Positions 34,562 to 44,400 of a stretch of 64,000 nt of DNA are shown here, in pieces. This DNA comes from Microbulbifer hydrolyticus. Lineage in GTDB: Bacteria > Pseudomonadota > Gammaproteobacteria > Pseudomonadales > Cellvibrionaceae. The notes under the pieces are model-generated. The model saw only the letters and a program-made list of their open reading frames with translations, ran no database searches and was not told the origin of the DNA. Every line of letters starts with the position of its first letter. Positions within the stretch are counted from its first letter, which is position 1. Location of the stretch: positions 806,001 through 870,000 of the forward strand of contig NZ_CP047491.1 in assembly GCF_009931115.1 (NCBI RefSeq), given 5' to 3'. Position numbers and translations under genes: made by a program.

Positions 34562-35059
34562 ATGATGAAAAAAGTTTTGGCGGCAGCGGTGATGCTGGGT
34601 TGTTCGATTTCTGCACAGGCGAGCGAGGGGGGCTACTTCGGTACCACCGCAGGCCTGATGAAGACGTCGATCAGCGGCGACAGCCCGTTCAATGCCGGTT
34701 TGCGCGCCGGGTATGCCTGGAACTCCGGGTTTGCAGTGGAGGGCGAGTACACTACGTCCCTGGTTGATGGTGAAGCGCGCTACAATGGCAGCTGGGGCGA
34801 TTTCAGATGGGATTACTCCATTTCCACCCTCGGTGTGTATGCGGCTTACCGCAGCCAGGGGGATATCTACTTCAAGGGGCGCCTGGGGGTGCTGAACGAG
34901 AGCGTCGATTTTGAAGGCGAGAAAGAGAGTGATTCCGGCCTGTCCGCGGGTCTGGGTATCGGCTTTTCCTTCTCCGAGAACGTAAATCTGGAAGCCGAGT
35001 ACACCCTGGTGGAAGAAGATGTGGACTTCTGGTCCGGTACCCTGGTGTTTCGCTTCTAA
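34562..35059 (+). CDS. Outer-membrane beta-barrel protein
   Basis: Small porin-like barrel of 165 residues. A signal peptide (about 1-20, ending AQA) precedes alternating hydrophobic and polar strands of the OMP_b-brl/OmpA-like fold: FNAGLRAGYAW, FAVEGEYTTSL, LGVYAAYRS, IYFKGRLGVL, GLSAGLGIGFSF, NLEAEYTLVEE. It ends in the aromatic LVFRF signal used by the barrel assembly machinery. It is too short for a general porin, and its function is not known. It is divergent from hemerythrin and closed by a terminator. Confidence 0.83.
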   Translation: MMKKVLAAAVMLGCSISAQASEGGYFGTTAGLMKTSISGDSPFNAGLRAGYAWNSGFAVEGEYTTSLVDGEARYNGSWGDFRWDYSISTLGVYAAYRSQGDIYFKGRLGVLNESVDFEGEKESDSGLSAGLGIGFSFSENVNLEAEYTLVEEDVDFWSGTLVFRF

Positions 35060-35122
35060 GCCCTCCTGATTGTCCGCGATCGCTGATGTTGCCTTACAGC
35101 AGCTAGCGGTCGCGGTCGGTAG

Positions 35123-35149
35123 CAAACGCGGCCCCATGGCCGCGTTTTG
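35123..35149 (+). terminator. Rho-independent terminator after the barrel-protein gene
   Basis: AAACGCGGCC (35124-35133) pairs perfectly with GGCCGCGTTT (35138-35147) around a 4-nt loop, ending in a T stretch. The rest of the 35060-35395 gap holds the glyA promoter (possible -10 TACAAT at 35291-35296 with TTGCAC about 19 nt upstream) and no gene. Confidence 0.8.
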
Positions 35150-35395
35150 CGTTTCTGAGCACCAGAGTATCCCCGTGTCCGGCCGGGGTGCTCCGGGGAA
35201 TCGGGCCGCAGCTGCCAACTTGAGCCGAGCGGGGCGCTGAATTGAATTTGTTTCATGTGCACCCTTTGCACCGCCGCCACTCCCTTGGTGTACAATGCGC
35301 CGCTTTCTGGGGGCGGGCCGATCAGATTGGGTCGGTATTTGCCCTTGTCGAGATTATGCTTGCGCGATTCGCGCCTTATCATCCGAGGGAATACC

Positions 35396-36661
35396 ATGTT
35401 TGATAAATCAGTCACCCTTTCTTCATACGACCCGGATGTGTGGTCCGCCATTCAGGACGAAGACCGCCGCCAGGAAGAGCACATCGAGCTGATCGCCTCG
35501 GAAAACTACACCAGCCCGATGGTGATGGAAGCGCAGGGCACCACCCTCACCAACAAATACGCCGAAGGCTACCCGGGCAAGCGTTACTACGGCGGTTGTG
35601 AGTACGTCGACAAGGTAGAAGCCCTGGCTATCGAGCGCGCCAAGAAACTGTTTGGCGCCGACTACGCCAATGTCCAGCCGCACTCCGGTTCCCAGGCCAA
35701 CGCAGCCGTTTATCAGGCCCTGTGTGCCCCGGGCGACACCGTGCTGGGCATGAGCCTGGCTCACGGCGGCCACCTCACCCACGGTGCCAAGGTCAATTTC
35801 TCCGGCAAAATCTACAACGCGGTGCAGTATGGCCTGAACCCCGAAACCGGCGAAGTGGACTACGAGGAAGTCGAGCGTCTGGCGCTGGAGCACAAGCCGA
35901 AGATGATCGTTGCCGGTTTCTCCGCCTACAGCCGGATCATGGACTGGGCCAAGTTCCGCGAAATCGCCGACAAAGTGGGCGCCTACCTGATGGTCGACAT
36001 GGCGCATGTGGCAGGCCTGGTAGCGGCGGGCGAATACCCGAACCCGGTACCTCATGCTGACGTGGTGACCTCAACTACCCACAAGACCCTGCGCGGTCCC
36101 CGTGGCGGTATCATCATTGCCAAGGCCAATGAAGAGATCGAGAAGAAGCTGAACAGCGCGGTATTCCCGGGTGGTCAGGGCGGCCCGCTGATGCACGTGA
36201 TCGCGGCCAAGGCGGTTTCTTTCAAGGAAGCGATGACCCCGGAATACAAGGCCTACCAGAAGAAAGTGGTCGAGAACGCCCGCGCCATGGCCGAGACCTT
36301 CCTCGATCGCGGCATCAACATTGTCTCCGGCGGTACCGACGACCACCTGATGCTGGTGGACCTGATCGGCAAGGAATACACCGGTAAAGACGCTGACGAA
36401 GCCCTGGGCAACGCCAATATTACCGTGAACAAGAATGCCGTCCCCAACGACCCGCGTTCCCCGTTCATCACCAGTGGCCTGCGCGTCGGTACTCCGGCGA
36501 TCACCACCCGCGGTTTCGGAGTGGAAGAGACCAAGCAGCTCACCAACTGGATTTGCGATGTGCTGGATGCACTGGAAAAGGGCAATGCAGATGCCACTGT
36601 CGCTGAGGTTAAGGCGAAGGTGCTCGAAATTTGCGCTAAATTCCCGGTCTACAAAAGCTAA
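35396..36661 (+). CDS. glyA: Serine hydroxymethyltransferase
   Basis: PLP enzyme of 421 residues that interconverts serine and glycine with tetrahydrofolate, feeding one-carbon units into purine, thymidylate and methionine synthesis. [17 protein letters not shown] near the N-terminus, [22 protein letters not shown], and [13 protein letters not shown] with the PLP-binding Lys (about residue 230) are all present. The start at 35396 follows GAGGGA; open frame upstream lies in the leader. It precedes nrdR and the riboflavin genes as in many gammaproteobacteria, with one extra gene between. Confidence 0.97.
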   Translation: MFDKSVTLSSYDPDVWSAIQDEDRRQEEHIELIASENYTSPMVMEAQGTTLTNKYAEGYPGKRYYGGCEYVDKVEALAIERAKKLFGADYANVQPHSGSQANAAVYQALCAPGDTVLGMSLAHGGHLTHGAKVNFSGKIYNAVQYGLNPETGEVDYEEVERLALEHKPKMIVAGFSAYSRIMDWAKFREIADKVGAYLMVDMAHVAGLVAAGEYPNPVPHADVVTSTTHKTLRGPRGGIIIAKANEEIEKKLNSAVFPGGQGGPLMHVIAAKAVSFKEAMTPEYKAYQKKVVENARAMAETFLDRGINIVSGGTDDHLMLVDLIGKEYTGKDADEALGNANITVNKNAVPNDPRSPFITSGLRVGTPAITTRGFGVEETKQLTNWICDVLDALEKGNADATVAEVKAKVLEICAKFPVYKS

Positions 36662-36682
36662 GAGCCTGAGACTCGGTACCTG

Positions 36683-36709
36683 AAACGGCCCCTTTAAGGG
36701 GCCGTTTTT
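36683..36709 (+). terminator. Rho-independent terminator after glyA
   Basis: AAACGGCCCCTT pairs with AAGGGGCCGTTT, directly followed by T residues, 22 nt after the glyA stop. Confidence 0.9.
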
Positions 36710-37019
36710 CTTTGTACTCTCACAAAAATCGAAAAAAATACTGGCGTTTTGTGAATCAGGCCGTGGTTTCTGTTTTAATACGCGCCCTTGAAAACCGAAT
36801 TTGAATTCAGGTTTGCGAAGAGCCTGAAGGAAACAGTGGTTCCGGGTCCGATATTTGCACCCGGATTTTTGCAGCACGAAGGAAGCGTTGCGCATCAGCC
36901 GCTCGCGAGGGCGGTCGTAACTAGTGAGTCCGAGCGGTTTGAGGATTCGATGTTTTTCACCTGTGGCAAGGAGTGCGCGGTGGGAACTCTGGGTATCCGC
37001 AGTGGAGCAATAGTAGAGC
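36710..37019 (+). other. Long leader before the PotF-like gene
   Basis: About 310 nt without a supported gene. A possible promoter is TTGTGA followed by TTTAAT around 36749-36778, which would give a leader of about 240 nt. A short dyad (CCGGGTCCGATATTTGCACCCGG near 36843-36865 in part) suggests structure, but I recognise no known riboswitch. Confidence 0.4.
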
Positions 37020-38126
37020 ATGCGTCCAATAGCCATCGTATGGGTCACTCTGACCGCCTTTTTCGGACTTAGTCTCGGCACCGTGAGCGCTCAGGCGGAA
37101 GAGTTGCATTTCGCCAACTGGTCTGAATCCATCGCCGAAGACACCATCGCCGATTTCGAGGCTGCCACCGGTATCAAGGTGCACTATTTCGAATTCGACG
37201 ATATCGAGGAACTGGAAGAGGTTTGGCTGAAAGAGGGCCGCCGCTTCGACATCATCGTTCCCGGCTCCGACAACATTCCCAAGTACATCGCCGCTGGCCA
37301 GCTGCAGAAACTGGACCGCAACCGCATCGACAACTGGTCCCAGAACGATCCGAAGTTCATGCAGCGTCTGGCGCTGTTCGATCCGCAAAATGAATACGCC
37401 ATTCCCTACCTTTGGGGTACCGTCGGTATCGGTTACAACGTACAGGCGGTGGAAAAGGCGTTTGGCGGGGCCCTGCCGGAAGACAGCTGGAACCTTTTGT
37501 TCGATCCGGAAAACCTTGGCAAACTCGACCACTGTAACGCTACCCTGATGCGTTCTCCGGAAGAGATTTTCGACGTTGCCCTCAAGTACCTGGGCAAAGA
37601 TCCCAACTCAATGAGTACCGCGCACCAGTACATGGTTGCGAACCTGCTCTCCAAGGTGCGCCTGCACATCACCGACTTCGACTCCGGTGAATACGTCGAA
37701 GACCTGGCCAGCGGCAAGCGCTGCATCGCCCATGCCTGGAGCGGCGATGTCCTCGTGGCGCAGCAGATGGCGAAAGAGGCCGGTAACACCTTCGATATTC
37801 GCTACATCATGCCGAGAGAGGGCTTCCCCCTGTGGATCGACGTTGTCTCCATGCCGGCCAATGCGCAGAACACGGATGCGGCCTATCAGTTCCTCAATTA
37901 CCTGATGCAGCCCAGTGTCATTGCCAATATCAGTAATGAAACCCAGTACGCCAACGCCAATATGGCGGCCCAGGAACTGGTGGCCCCGGAACTTCTGAAC
38001 AATCCCATCGTTTACCCGGGTCCGGATGAGATCGAGCGCACCTGGATTCCCGCCGCCACCAAAAGTCAGGTGTTGGCACTGCGGCACAAGCTGTGGCAGC
38101 GCATCATCGAGCGGGAAGGATTGTAA
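37020..38126 (+). CDS. PotF-like periplasmic polyamine-binding protein (orphan)
   Basis: Extracellular solute-binding protein of 368 residues. A signal peptide (about 1-26) is followed by LHFANWSESIAEDTIADFE, a segment shared with putrescine/spermidine-binding proteins (NWSxYI...). YLWGTVGIGYN (about 120-130), HAWSGDVLVA near residue 235 and PREGFPLWIDVVSMPANAQN near residue 260 are further PotF/PotD features. No ABC ATPase or permease is beside it, so it either serves a distant transporter or acts as a sensor component. The ATG lacks a good ribosome binding site. It sits between glyA and nrdR, which are usually close neighbours. Confidence 0.85.
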   Translation: MRPIAIVWVTLTAFFGLSLGTVSAQAEELHFANWSESIAEDTIADFEAATGIKVHYFEFDDIEELEEVWLKEGRRFDIIVPGSDNIPKYIAAGQLQKLDRNRIDNWSQNDPKFMQRLALFDPQNEYAIPYLWGTVGIGYNVQAVEKAFGGALPEDSWNLLFDPENLGKLDHCNATLMRSPEEIFDVALKYLGKDPNSMSTAHQYMVANLLSKVRLHITDFDSGEYVEDLASGKRCIAHAWSGDVLVAQQMAKEAGNTFDIRYIMPREGFPLWIDVVSMPANAQNTDAAYQFLNYLMQPSVIANISNETQYANANMAAQELVAPELLNNPIVYPGPDEIERTWIPAATKSQVLALRHKLWQRIIEREGL

Positions 38127-38261
38127 ATTCGCGCGTCGCTGCCTTGGCGCGTGCTGCAGCGGTAATCGGGGCCGGTGTGGGGTGCCGGTGGGGCCCATTA
38201 TCAGGCCTTATTTGCTGTCGTGTGGTAAACTGCGGCCCACTTTTCCCAGGGCCCAATTGCC

Positions 38262-38726
38262 ATGCACTGTCCCTTCTGCAGCGCAGACGAAACCAAAGTT
38301 GTCGATTCCCGCCTCGTCGCTGATGGCGATCAGGTGCGTCGTCGACGCGAGTGCCTGCAGTGCCACGAGCGTTTCACCACTTTCGAGACCGCCGAGCTGG
38401 TTCTGCCGCGGGTGGTCAAACAGAACGGCCAGCGCGAACCCTTCAACGAAGACAAGCTCCGCGCCGGTATCCAGCGCGCCGTAGAAAAGCGCCCGGTCAG
38501 CACTGAGCGTGTTGAAGCCGCCGTCGCCCAGATCAAGCATGCCCTCCAGGCTACCGGCGAGCGCGAGCTCCCGGCCATGCATGTTGGCGAGCTGGTGATG
38601 GAACAGCTGCGGGAGCTGGATCAGGTCGCTTACGTTCGCTTTGCCTCCGTATACCGCCGTTTCGAAGACGTCTCTGACTTCAGCGACGAAATCGAGCGCC
38701 TGAACACCCGCAAGGAGAAGCCATGA
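38262..38726 (+). CDS. nrdR: Transcriptional repressor NrdR
   Basis: ATP/dATP-sensing repressor of ribonucleotide reductase genes. The 154 residues begin with the zinc ribbon [17 protein letters not shown] plus [16 protein letters not shown] (four Cys in two pairs), followed by the ATP-cone (about 46-136) with [18 protein letters not shown]. This is the full family length. The stop overlaps the ribD start (ATGA), the usual gene order. Confidence 0.97.
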   Translation: MHCPFCSADETKVVDSRLVADGDQVRRRRECLQCHERFTTFETAELVLPRVVKQNGQREPFNEDKLRAGIQRAVEKRPVSTERVEAAVAQIKHALQATGERELPAMHVGELVMEQLRELDQVAYVRFASVYRRFEDVSDFSDEIERLNTRKEKP

Positions 38727-39856
38727 ACCTCTCTCCCCGGGAGCTGATGGCGCGCGCCATTCAGCTGGCCGAGCGCGGCATTTTCACGACCATGCCCAAC
38801 CCCCGTGTCGGCTGCATCATTGCCGATGCAGCAGGGAATATTGTCGGCGAGGGCTGGCACAAGCGGGCCGGAGAAGGGCACGCGGAAGTGGAAGCTTTAA
38901 GGGATGCGGGCGATGCAGCCAGGGGCAACATTGCCTACGTCACCCTGGAACCCTGCAGTCACAGCGGCAAGACCGGTCCCTGTGCGGACGCCCTGATTGC
39001 TGCGGGCGTCGCCAGAGTCGTGTTCGGTATGGAGGACCCCAATCCCAGTGTCAGCGGGAAAGGGTTACAAAAACTGCGCGATGCGGGCATTGAAGTTGAA
39101 GGCCCGTTGCTGGAAGAATCCTGCCGTGCATTGAATCCCGGCTTTATCAAGCGTATGACACTCGGTCTGCCGTTGGTGCGGACCAAGTCGGCCATGAGTA
39201 TCGATGGCCGCACCGCCATGGCCAGTGGTGAGTCCAAGTGGGTCACCGGCCCGGCCGCGCGGGCCGACGTGCAGAACCTGCGCGCGCGCAGCTGTGCCGT
39301 GATCACCGGCGTCGACACCGTGCGCCACGACAACCCGAACATGAACGTGCGTGCGGAAGAAATGGCCCTGCCACAGGCGCAGGCGGACGCCGCGGCGGCA
39401 AAACAGCCCCTGCGGGTCATCGTCGACAGCACGCTGCGCACCCCGGCAAAGGCCTTTATTTTGCAGGGGGGCGCCCCAACATTGGTGGTCACAACCGAAG
39501 CCGCCGATCCCGAGCGCCGCGCGCGCCTGGAGAAGGCTGGTGCCGAGGTGCTGACACTGCCGGCCGGCAAGGATGGCAGGGTACATCTGGGCGAGCTGCT
39601 GAAGGAACTCGCCCGCCGCGAATGTAATGAGGTGCTGGTAGAGAGCGGTGCGACCCTCTCGGGGGAATTCATGTATCAGGGCCATGTGGATGAAATCATC
39701 GTCTATATGGCGCCCAAGATTTTGGGCTCCAGCGCCAGACCGCTGTTTGAGCTGCCCATCGAGCGCATGGGGTCCATGTTGCCGATCACCATTACCGATA
39801 TGCGCGCGGTCGGTCACGACTGGCGCATCACTGCAACCACCGATATCGAACGCTAA
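38723..39856 (+). CDS. ribD: Riboflavin biosynthesis deaminase/reductase RibD
   Basis: Bifunctional enzyme of 377 residues for the deaminase and reductase steps of riboflavin synthesis. The N-terminal deaminase (about 1-145) has HAEVEAL and the zinc motif [13 protein letters not shown]. The C-terminal reductase (about 150-375) has [20 protein letters not shown] and the NADPH region ending [10 protein letters not shown]. The start overlaps nrdR by 4 nt and ribE follows after 11 nt, so the genes form one transcript. Confidence 0.96.
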   Translation: MNLSPRELMARAIQLAERGIFTTMPNPRVGCIIADAAGNIVGEGWHKRAGEGHAEVEALRDAGDAARGNIAYVTLEPCSHSGKTGPCADALIAAGVARVVFGMEDPNPSVSGKGLQKLRDAGIEVEGPLLEESCRALNPGFIKRMTLGLPLVRTKSAMSIDGRTAMASGESKWVTGPAARADVQNLRARSCAVITGVDTVRHDNPNMNVRAEEMALPQAQADAAAAKQPLRVIVDSTLRTPAKAFILQGGAPTLVVTTEAADPERRARLEKAGAEVLTLPAGKDGRVHLGELLKELARRECNEVLVESGATLSGEFMYQGHVDEIIVYMAPKILGSSARPLFELPIERMGSMLPITITDMRAVGHDWRITATTDIER

Positions 39857-39867
39857 AGGTATCCGCA

Positions 39868-40530
39868 TTGTTTACCGGAATTATTGAAGCCGTTGGTGAG
39901 ATTACTGCCTTGCAGCCGAAAGGCGGCGACTTGCGGTTGCGGGTAAAGACCGGGAAGTTAGACCTGTCTGACGTAAAACTGGGCGACAGTATCGCAACCA
40001 ATGGCGTGTGCCTGACGGTGGTCGATCTGCCTGGCGACGGTTACTGGGCCGATGTTTCTGCCGAGACACTTGCGGTAGCGACCCTGAAGGACTGGCAACT
40101 GGGCGACAAGGTCAACCTGGAAAAGGCACTGACTCCCCAGACCCGCCTAGGTGGACATATGGTGAGTGGTCATGTGGATGGCATAGGCGAGGTGATTTGG
40201 CGTAAGCCCACCGCGCGCGCCGAGCAATTCCGCATCCGCGCCCCCGATGACCTCGCCAGGTACATCGCCCACAAGGGCTCGATTACCGTGGATGGCACCA
40301 GCCTGACGGTAAACGCCGTGGATGGTGCCGAGTTCGAACTGACCATCGTGCCCCACACGATTGCGGAAACCGTAATTGGCGGATACCGCGCGGGCAGCAA
40401 AGTAAACCTGGAAGTGGACCTGATTGCCCGCTACCTGGAGCGACTACTCTTGGGGGATGCTGCGGCTGAGCCCAAAAGTGAAGGGCTGACCATGGAATTC
40501 CTGGCCCAGAACGGGTTTTATAAGGCTTGA
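39868..40530 (+). CDS. ribE: Riboflavin synthase alpha chain
   Basis: Joins two lumazine molecules to give riboflavin. The 220 residues form two lumazine-binding barrels: FTGIIEAVGEI, SIATNGVCLTVVDL and MVSGHVDGIGEV in the first, and GSITVDGTSLTVNAV near residue 145 in the second. The start is TTG at 39868: the conserved MFTGIIE begins exactly there and AAAGG lies before it. A C-terminal tail of about 20 residues extends past the second barrel. Confidence 0.95.
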   Translation: MFTGIIEAVGEITALQPKGGDLRLRVKTGKLDLSDVKLGDSIATNGVCLTVVDLPGDGYWADVSAETLAVATLKDWQLGDKVNLEKALTPQTRLGGHMVSGHVDGIGEVIWRKPTARAEQFRIRAPDDLARYIAHKGSITVDGTSLTVNAVDGAEFELTIVPHTIAETVIGGYRAGSKVNLEVDLIARYLERLLLGDAAAEPKSEGLTMEFLAQNGFYKA

Positions 40531-40638
40531 TGCCCCGGCGACGGTCCGGCCCCTGGGCAGGCCCTCGCATCTGAGTAATCTGCGGCCTGTGACATACGAG
40601 ATTTACCCGACAGGTAGATCGAACGAATTAGAGGTTTT

Positions 40639-41754
40639 ATGGAACTGAATAGCGTTGAAGAACTGATCGACGACATCCGTCAGGGCAAAATGGTTATCCT
40701 GATGGACGACGAGGATCGCGAAAACGAAGGTGACCTCGTGATCGCTGCCGAGCAGGTTCGCCCGGAAGATATCAACTTCATGGCCACGCATGCCCGCGGT
40801 CTTATCTGCCTGACGTTGACCAGCGAGCGCTGCGAGCAGCTCGACCTGCCGCTCATGTCCCGTGACAACGGCGCTCAGTTCAGCACCAACTTCACCGTTT
40901 CCATTGAAGCCGCCGAAGGCGTCACCACCGGCATCTCTGCCGCCGACCGCGCGCGCACCATTCGCGCCGCCGTCGCCCGCAACGCCAAGCCGTCCGATAT
41001 CGTACAGCCCGGCCATATCTTCCCGATCAAGGCGCAGCCGGGTGGCGTATTGAGCCGCGCCGGCCACACCGAAGCCGGCTGTGACCTCGCGCGTCTCGCC
41101 GGGTTCGAGCCCGCTGCCGCCATCGTTGAAATCATGAACGAAGACGGCACCATGGCCCGCCGCCCGGACCTGGAAAAGTTCGCCAAAGAACACAACCTCA
41201 AAATCGGCACCATTGCAGACCTGATCAACTACCGCGCTCTCAACGAAAAAACCGTCGAGTGTGTGAACAAACGCAATGTGCAGACCGAGTTCGGTGAGTT
41301 CAAACTGCGCACCTACCTCGACAAGGCCCGCCGCGAACGCCACTTCGCCTTCTCCCTCGGAGAGTTCCAGCCGGAAGAGGCGACCCTGGTGCGCGTTCAC
41401 GTTGCCAGCACCCTGCGCGATGTGTTCAGCCTGCGCCGTGGCGACGAGAAGTTCGAGCCCTGGACCTTTCGCAACGCGCTGAAGAAAGTTGCTGAAGAGG
41501 GCAAAGGCGTCGTGGTTGTGATTTGTCACAACGAAACCACCGACGAGATCGAAGAGAGCATCGACTGGTTGATCAGCGGTAAACAGCAGCGCCCGAGTCA
41601 GGACCTGGTGTACAAGCAGGTCGGCACCGGCTCGCAGATCCTGCGCGATCTGAAAGTGCGCAAAATGCGTTTGATGAGCGCGCCGTTCCGATTCAGCGCG
41701 ATCTCCGGTTTTGATCTCGAAGTGGAAGAGTATTTGAACTCGGAAGAGATTTGA
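40639..41754 (+). CDS. ribBA: 3,4-dihydroxy-2-butanone 4-phosphate synthase with degenerate GTP cyclohydrolase II-like domain
   Basis: Residues 1-200 are an intact RibB domain making the four-carbon precursor of lumazine: [31 protein letters not shown] and [20 protein letters not shown] are all present. Residues about 205-371 have the fold length of RibA but lack its zinc Cys and active-site stretch (no HSECLTGD, no RCDCG), so GTP cyclohydrolase II activity is not expected. A complete ribA at 45048-45692 supplies that step. The gene is 108 nt after ribE; I found no FMN-riboswitch pattern in that gap. A structured repeat follows it. Confidence 0.93.
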   Translation: MELNSVEELIDDIRQGKMVILMDDEDRENEGDLVIAAEQVRPEDINFMATHARGLICLTLTSERCEQLDLPLMSRDNGAQFSTNFTVSIEAAEGVTTGISAADRARTIRAAVARNAKPSDIVQPGHIFPIKAQPGGVLSRAGHTEAGCDLARLAGFEPAAAIVEIMNEDGTMARRPDLEKFAKEHNLKIGTIADLINYRALNEKTVECVNKRNVQTEFGEFKLRTYLDKARRERHFAFSLGEFQPEEATLVRVHVASTLRDVFSLRRGDEKFEPWTFRNALKKVAEEGKGVVVVICHNETTDEIEESIDWLISGKQQRPSQDLVYKQVGTGSQILRDLKVRKMRLMSAPFRFSAISGFDLEVEEYLNSEEI

Positions 41755-41790
41755 TCGGTAAATAAACACTCAAAACTGTAAAGCGAAGGC

Positions 41791-41895
41791 GGAGTGCCGG
41801 GGGTACGTTTTCAGGAGCGTCGCAAACAGGATGTTTGCGCCGCAGCGCCCAGGGATGGGTTCACAGCGGTCCTGAAAACGTATCCCCGGTGCTCC
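41791..41895 (+). repeat. Structured intergenic repeat, copy 2, between ribBA and ribH
   Basis: Outer arms at 41791-41816 and 41870-41895 pair over most of 25 positions. The inner hairpin at 41818-41843 (CGCAAACAGGATGTTTGCG core) and the tag at 41842-41869, including CAGGGATGGGTTCACAGC, complete the plan shared with 3505-3600 and the pair near 49.5-49.7 kb. It lies inside the riboflavin operon and any polycistronic transcript would carry it. Confidence 0.78.
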
Positions 41896-41958
41896 GCCGC
41901 CACCGTACCAGGGCCGAAGTGATGTCGGGGCCCGAAGTGGAAAATAGAAAACGGAAAA

Positions 41959-42435
41959 ATGAGCATGAGCAATATCAAAGTCATCGAAGGGGATTTCGTC
42001 GGCAGCACCGGTAAATACGCACTGCTGGTGAGCCGCTGGAACAGTTTCGTTGTGGAAAGCCTGAAAGATGGTGCCCTCGACACCCTGCGTCGCAAGGGGA
42101 TCAAAGAAGAAGACATCACCATCTACTACGCCCCCGGTGCCTTCGAATTCCCGCTCGCCGCGCAGAAAATTGCCGAAAGCAAAAAGTTCGATGCCGTCAT
42201 CGCACTGGGTGCCGTCATTCGCGGCGGTACCCCGCACTTTGAATACGTTGCCGGCGAATGTACCAAAGGCCTCGCCCAGGTATCCATGAACACCGGCATC
42301 CCTGTGACCTTTGGCGTCCTCACCGTAGACTCCATCGAGCAGGCCATCGAACGCTCCGGCACCAAAGCCGGCAACAAAGGCTGTGAAGCCGCCGAAACCG
42401 CCCTCGAAATGGTCTCCCTGCTCGGCAAAATCTGA
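41959..42435 (+). CDS. ribH: 6,7-dimethyl-8-ribityllumazine synthase
   Basis: Condenses the RibB product with the ribityl-aminouracil to lumazine. The 158-residue protein shows [45 protein letters not shown] with the catalytic His, and [20 protein letters not shown]. Two in-frame ATGs (41959 and 41965) are close together; the first is used here. It is followed after 17 nt by nusB. Confidence 0.96.
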   Translation: MSMSNIKVIEGDFVGSTGKYALLVSRWNSFVVESLKDGALDTLRRKGIKEEDITIYYAPGAFEFPLAAQKIAESKKFDAVIALGAVIRGGTPHFEYVAGECTKGLAQVSMNTGIPVTFGVLTVDSIEQAIERSGTKAGNKGCEAAETALEMVSLLGKI

Positions 42436-42452
42436 ATTGAGAAACGATTGAA

Positions 42453-42893
42453 ATGACCGTAACCGCATCCGCCCGCCGCAAGGCCCGCCACTACGCCATG
42501 CAGGCGCTGTATCAGTGGCAAATGACCGGCGCCAACCTGAATGCCATCGAAGCCGAGTTTCATGCCGACAACGACATGAGCAAAACCGACGTGGCTTATT
42601 TTCGGGAACTGCTCCACGGCGTAACCAAAAACCTCGACGAAATCGAAGGTGCGTACAGCCAGTACCTGGATCGCAACGTGGAAGAGCTGGACCCGGTATC
42701 CCGCGCCCTGCTGCGCATGTCCACCTTTGAAATGAAAAATCGTGTTGACGTACCCTACAAGGTCGTCATCAACGAAGCGGTCGCGCTGGCGAAAAAATTC
42801 GGCCCTACCGACGCGTTCAAATTTATCAACGGTATCCTCGACAAGGTTGCGGCCAAAGAGCGCAGCGTCGAAGTAAAGGCCGACAAAGGCTGA
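42453..42893 (+). CDS. nusB: Transcription antitermination factor NusB
   Basis: RNA-binding all-helical factor of 146 residues that joins NusE at boxA in rRNA leader transcripts. ARRKARHYAMQALYQWQ at the N-terminus and PYKVVINEAVALAKKFGPTD with FINGILDKVA near the end are the family marks. Order ribH-nusB-thiL is the classical one. Confidence 0.96.
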   Translation: MTVTASARRKARHYAMQALYQWQMTGANLNAIEAEFHADNDMSKTDVAYFRELLHGVTKNLDEIEGAYSQYLDRNVEELDPVSRALLRMSTFEMKNRVDVPYKVVINEAVALAKKFGPTDAFKFINGILDKVAAKERSVEVKADKG

Positions 42894-42901
42894 CCCCCGT
42901 C

Positions 42902-43867
42902 ATGGCCGGGCCGGGTGAATTTGAGCTGATTCGCGAGTACTTTTCCTCCCGTTTTCAGACCGGAGCCCAAGCTGGCGGTGTGGATAGTGGTGTGGTACTG
43001 GGAATCGGCGACGATTGCGCACTGCTCACGCCCCCACGTGGAAAAATGCTCGCCACCAGCGTTGATACCCTGGTGGCGGACGTCCACTTCCCCGCAAGCG
43101 CAGACCCCTATCGAATCGCCAGCCGCGCGCTGAGGGTCAACCTTTCCGATCTTGCCGGTATGAACGCCGAACCCCTGTGGTTCACACTCGCGCTCACGCT
43201 GCCAGAGAGCAACGCGGCCTGGCTTGAGCCCTTTGCCCGCGGTCTCGCCGATACCGCCCGCCTGTATGGCATTACCCTGATCGGTGGGGACACTACCAAG
43301 GGCCCGCTTTCCATCACGGTTCAGGTCACCGGCAGTTGTGACAGGGCACTGCGCCGCGACGGTGCCAGTGCCGGCGATCATATATTCGTATCCAACCAGC
43401 TCGGTGCCGCTGCCGCAGCACTGCCCATTGTGCTGGAAGAATATGAGCCCAGTGAGGTACAGCAACAACAGGCGGACGCGGCGTTTTATTTTCCTGAGCC
43501 GCAACTCGAGCTCGCCAGAAGCATAGGCGCTTGTGCGAGTGCTGGACTGGATATATCCGACGGATTACTCGCAGACCTCGCACATATTTGCGAAGCGAGC
43601 GGACTCGGTGCCGACCTGAAGCTGGATACCTTCCCGATCGCCGAGCTGGCGCAATCCATGAGTGCGGATGCCGCACTGGAAACGGCGTTGACCGGCGGGG
43701 ACGACTACCAACTGTGTTTTACCGTACCGGCCAAGTATCTCGATCATTTACAGGGGCTGCAGTTACCCATCACCGCCGTCGGCCGCATGCGCGAAGCGCG
43801 GGGCATTGACTGCTTTCTGGGCGGGAAACCCTGGCAGCCCCGTGGCACCGGTTACCGGCACTTCTGA
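42902..43867 (+). CDS. thiL: Thiamine-monophosphate kinase
   Basis: ATP-dependent kinase of 321 residues that makes thiamine diphosphate. GEFELIREYF at the N-terminus, GIGDDCALL, TSVDTLVADVHFP, VNLSDLAGMNAEP and IGGDTTKGPLSITV bind magnesium and substrate. GLDISDGLLADLAHI lies in the second domain, and the protein ends with the TGGDDYQLCFT segment. It starts 8 nt after nusB and pgpA follows 20 nt after its stop. Confidence 0.96.
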   Translation: MAGPGEFELIREYFSSRFQTGAQAGGVDSGVVLGIGDDCALLTPPRGKMLATSVDTLVADVHFPASADPYRIASRALRVNLSDLAGMNAEPLWFTLALTLPESNAAWLEPFARGLADTARLYGITLIGGDTTKGPLSITVQVTGSCDRALRRDGASAGDHIFVSNQLGAAAAALPIVLEEYEPSEVQQQQADAAFYFPEPQLELARSIGACASAGLDISDGLLADLAHICEASGLGADLKLDTFPIAELAQSMSADAALETALTGGDDYQLCFTVPAKYLDHLQGLQLPITAVGRMREARGIDCFLGGKPWQPRGTGYRHF

Positions 43868-43887
43868 GTGGCAGGAAAACAACAATC

Positions 43888-44394
43888 ATGACCAGTAGCA
43901 ATATACCCATAGCCACGCCCACATTTGGCCAGCTGCTGCGCAGCCCGGTCCTGTTGCTCGCATTCGGGTTCGGTTCCGGGTTGGCAAAGAAAGCGCCGGG
44001 GACATTTGGCACCGTTGCCGCCATACCGCTCTGGTACGGTCTGCAGTTTCTGTCGCCGGTGGCTTACCTCGCGGTGATCGCCGTCACCTTTGCACTGGGT
44101 TGTTACCTGTGCGGCGCCGCATCGAAAAAGCTCGGCGTACACGACCACGGTGGTATTGTGTGGGATGAGTTTGTGGGCTATTGGCTCACTATGTTTATGG
44201 CCCCTGCGGGCTGGTTGTGGGCCCTCTATGGGTTTGTATTGTTCCGCATATTTGATATCGCCAAGCCCCAGCCGATTGGCTGGGCAGACCGCAGGGTGCA
44301 TGGTGGCCTGGGAATCATGCTCGACGATATACTGGCGGGAATCTATGCCGCGCTGGTGTTGCAGGGCACGGCCTACCTGATCCACATGCTGTGA
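43888..44394 (+). CDS. pgpA: Phosphatidylglycerophosphatase A
   Basis: Inner-membrane phosphatase of 168 residues that yields phosphatidylglycerol. The signature GSGLAKKAPGTFGTVAAIPL (about 28-48) and VWDEFVGYWLTMF (about 90-102) are conserved, and RIFDIAKPQPIGWADR follows. Four hydrophobic segments are visible. The position after thiL is the standard one in gammaproteobacteria. Confidence 0.95.
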   Translation: MTSSNIPIATPTFGQLLRSPVLLLAFGFGSGLAKKAPGTFGTVAAIPLWYGLQFLSPVAYLAVIAVTFALGCYLCGAASKKLGVHDHGGIVWDEFVGYWLTMFMAPAGWLWALYGFVLFRIFDIAKPQPIGWADRRVHGGLGIMLDDILAGIYAALVLQGTAYLIHML

Positions 44395-44400
44395 GGCTGG

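Noticed and set aside
40531-40638. Possible FMN riboswitch before ribBA
   Set aside because: The gap is short and does not show the conserved RFN-element segments I would expect; no alternative terminator/antiterminator pair is seen.
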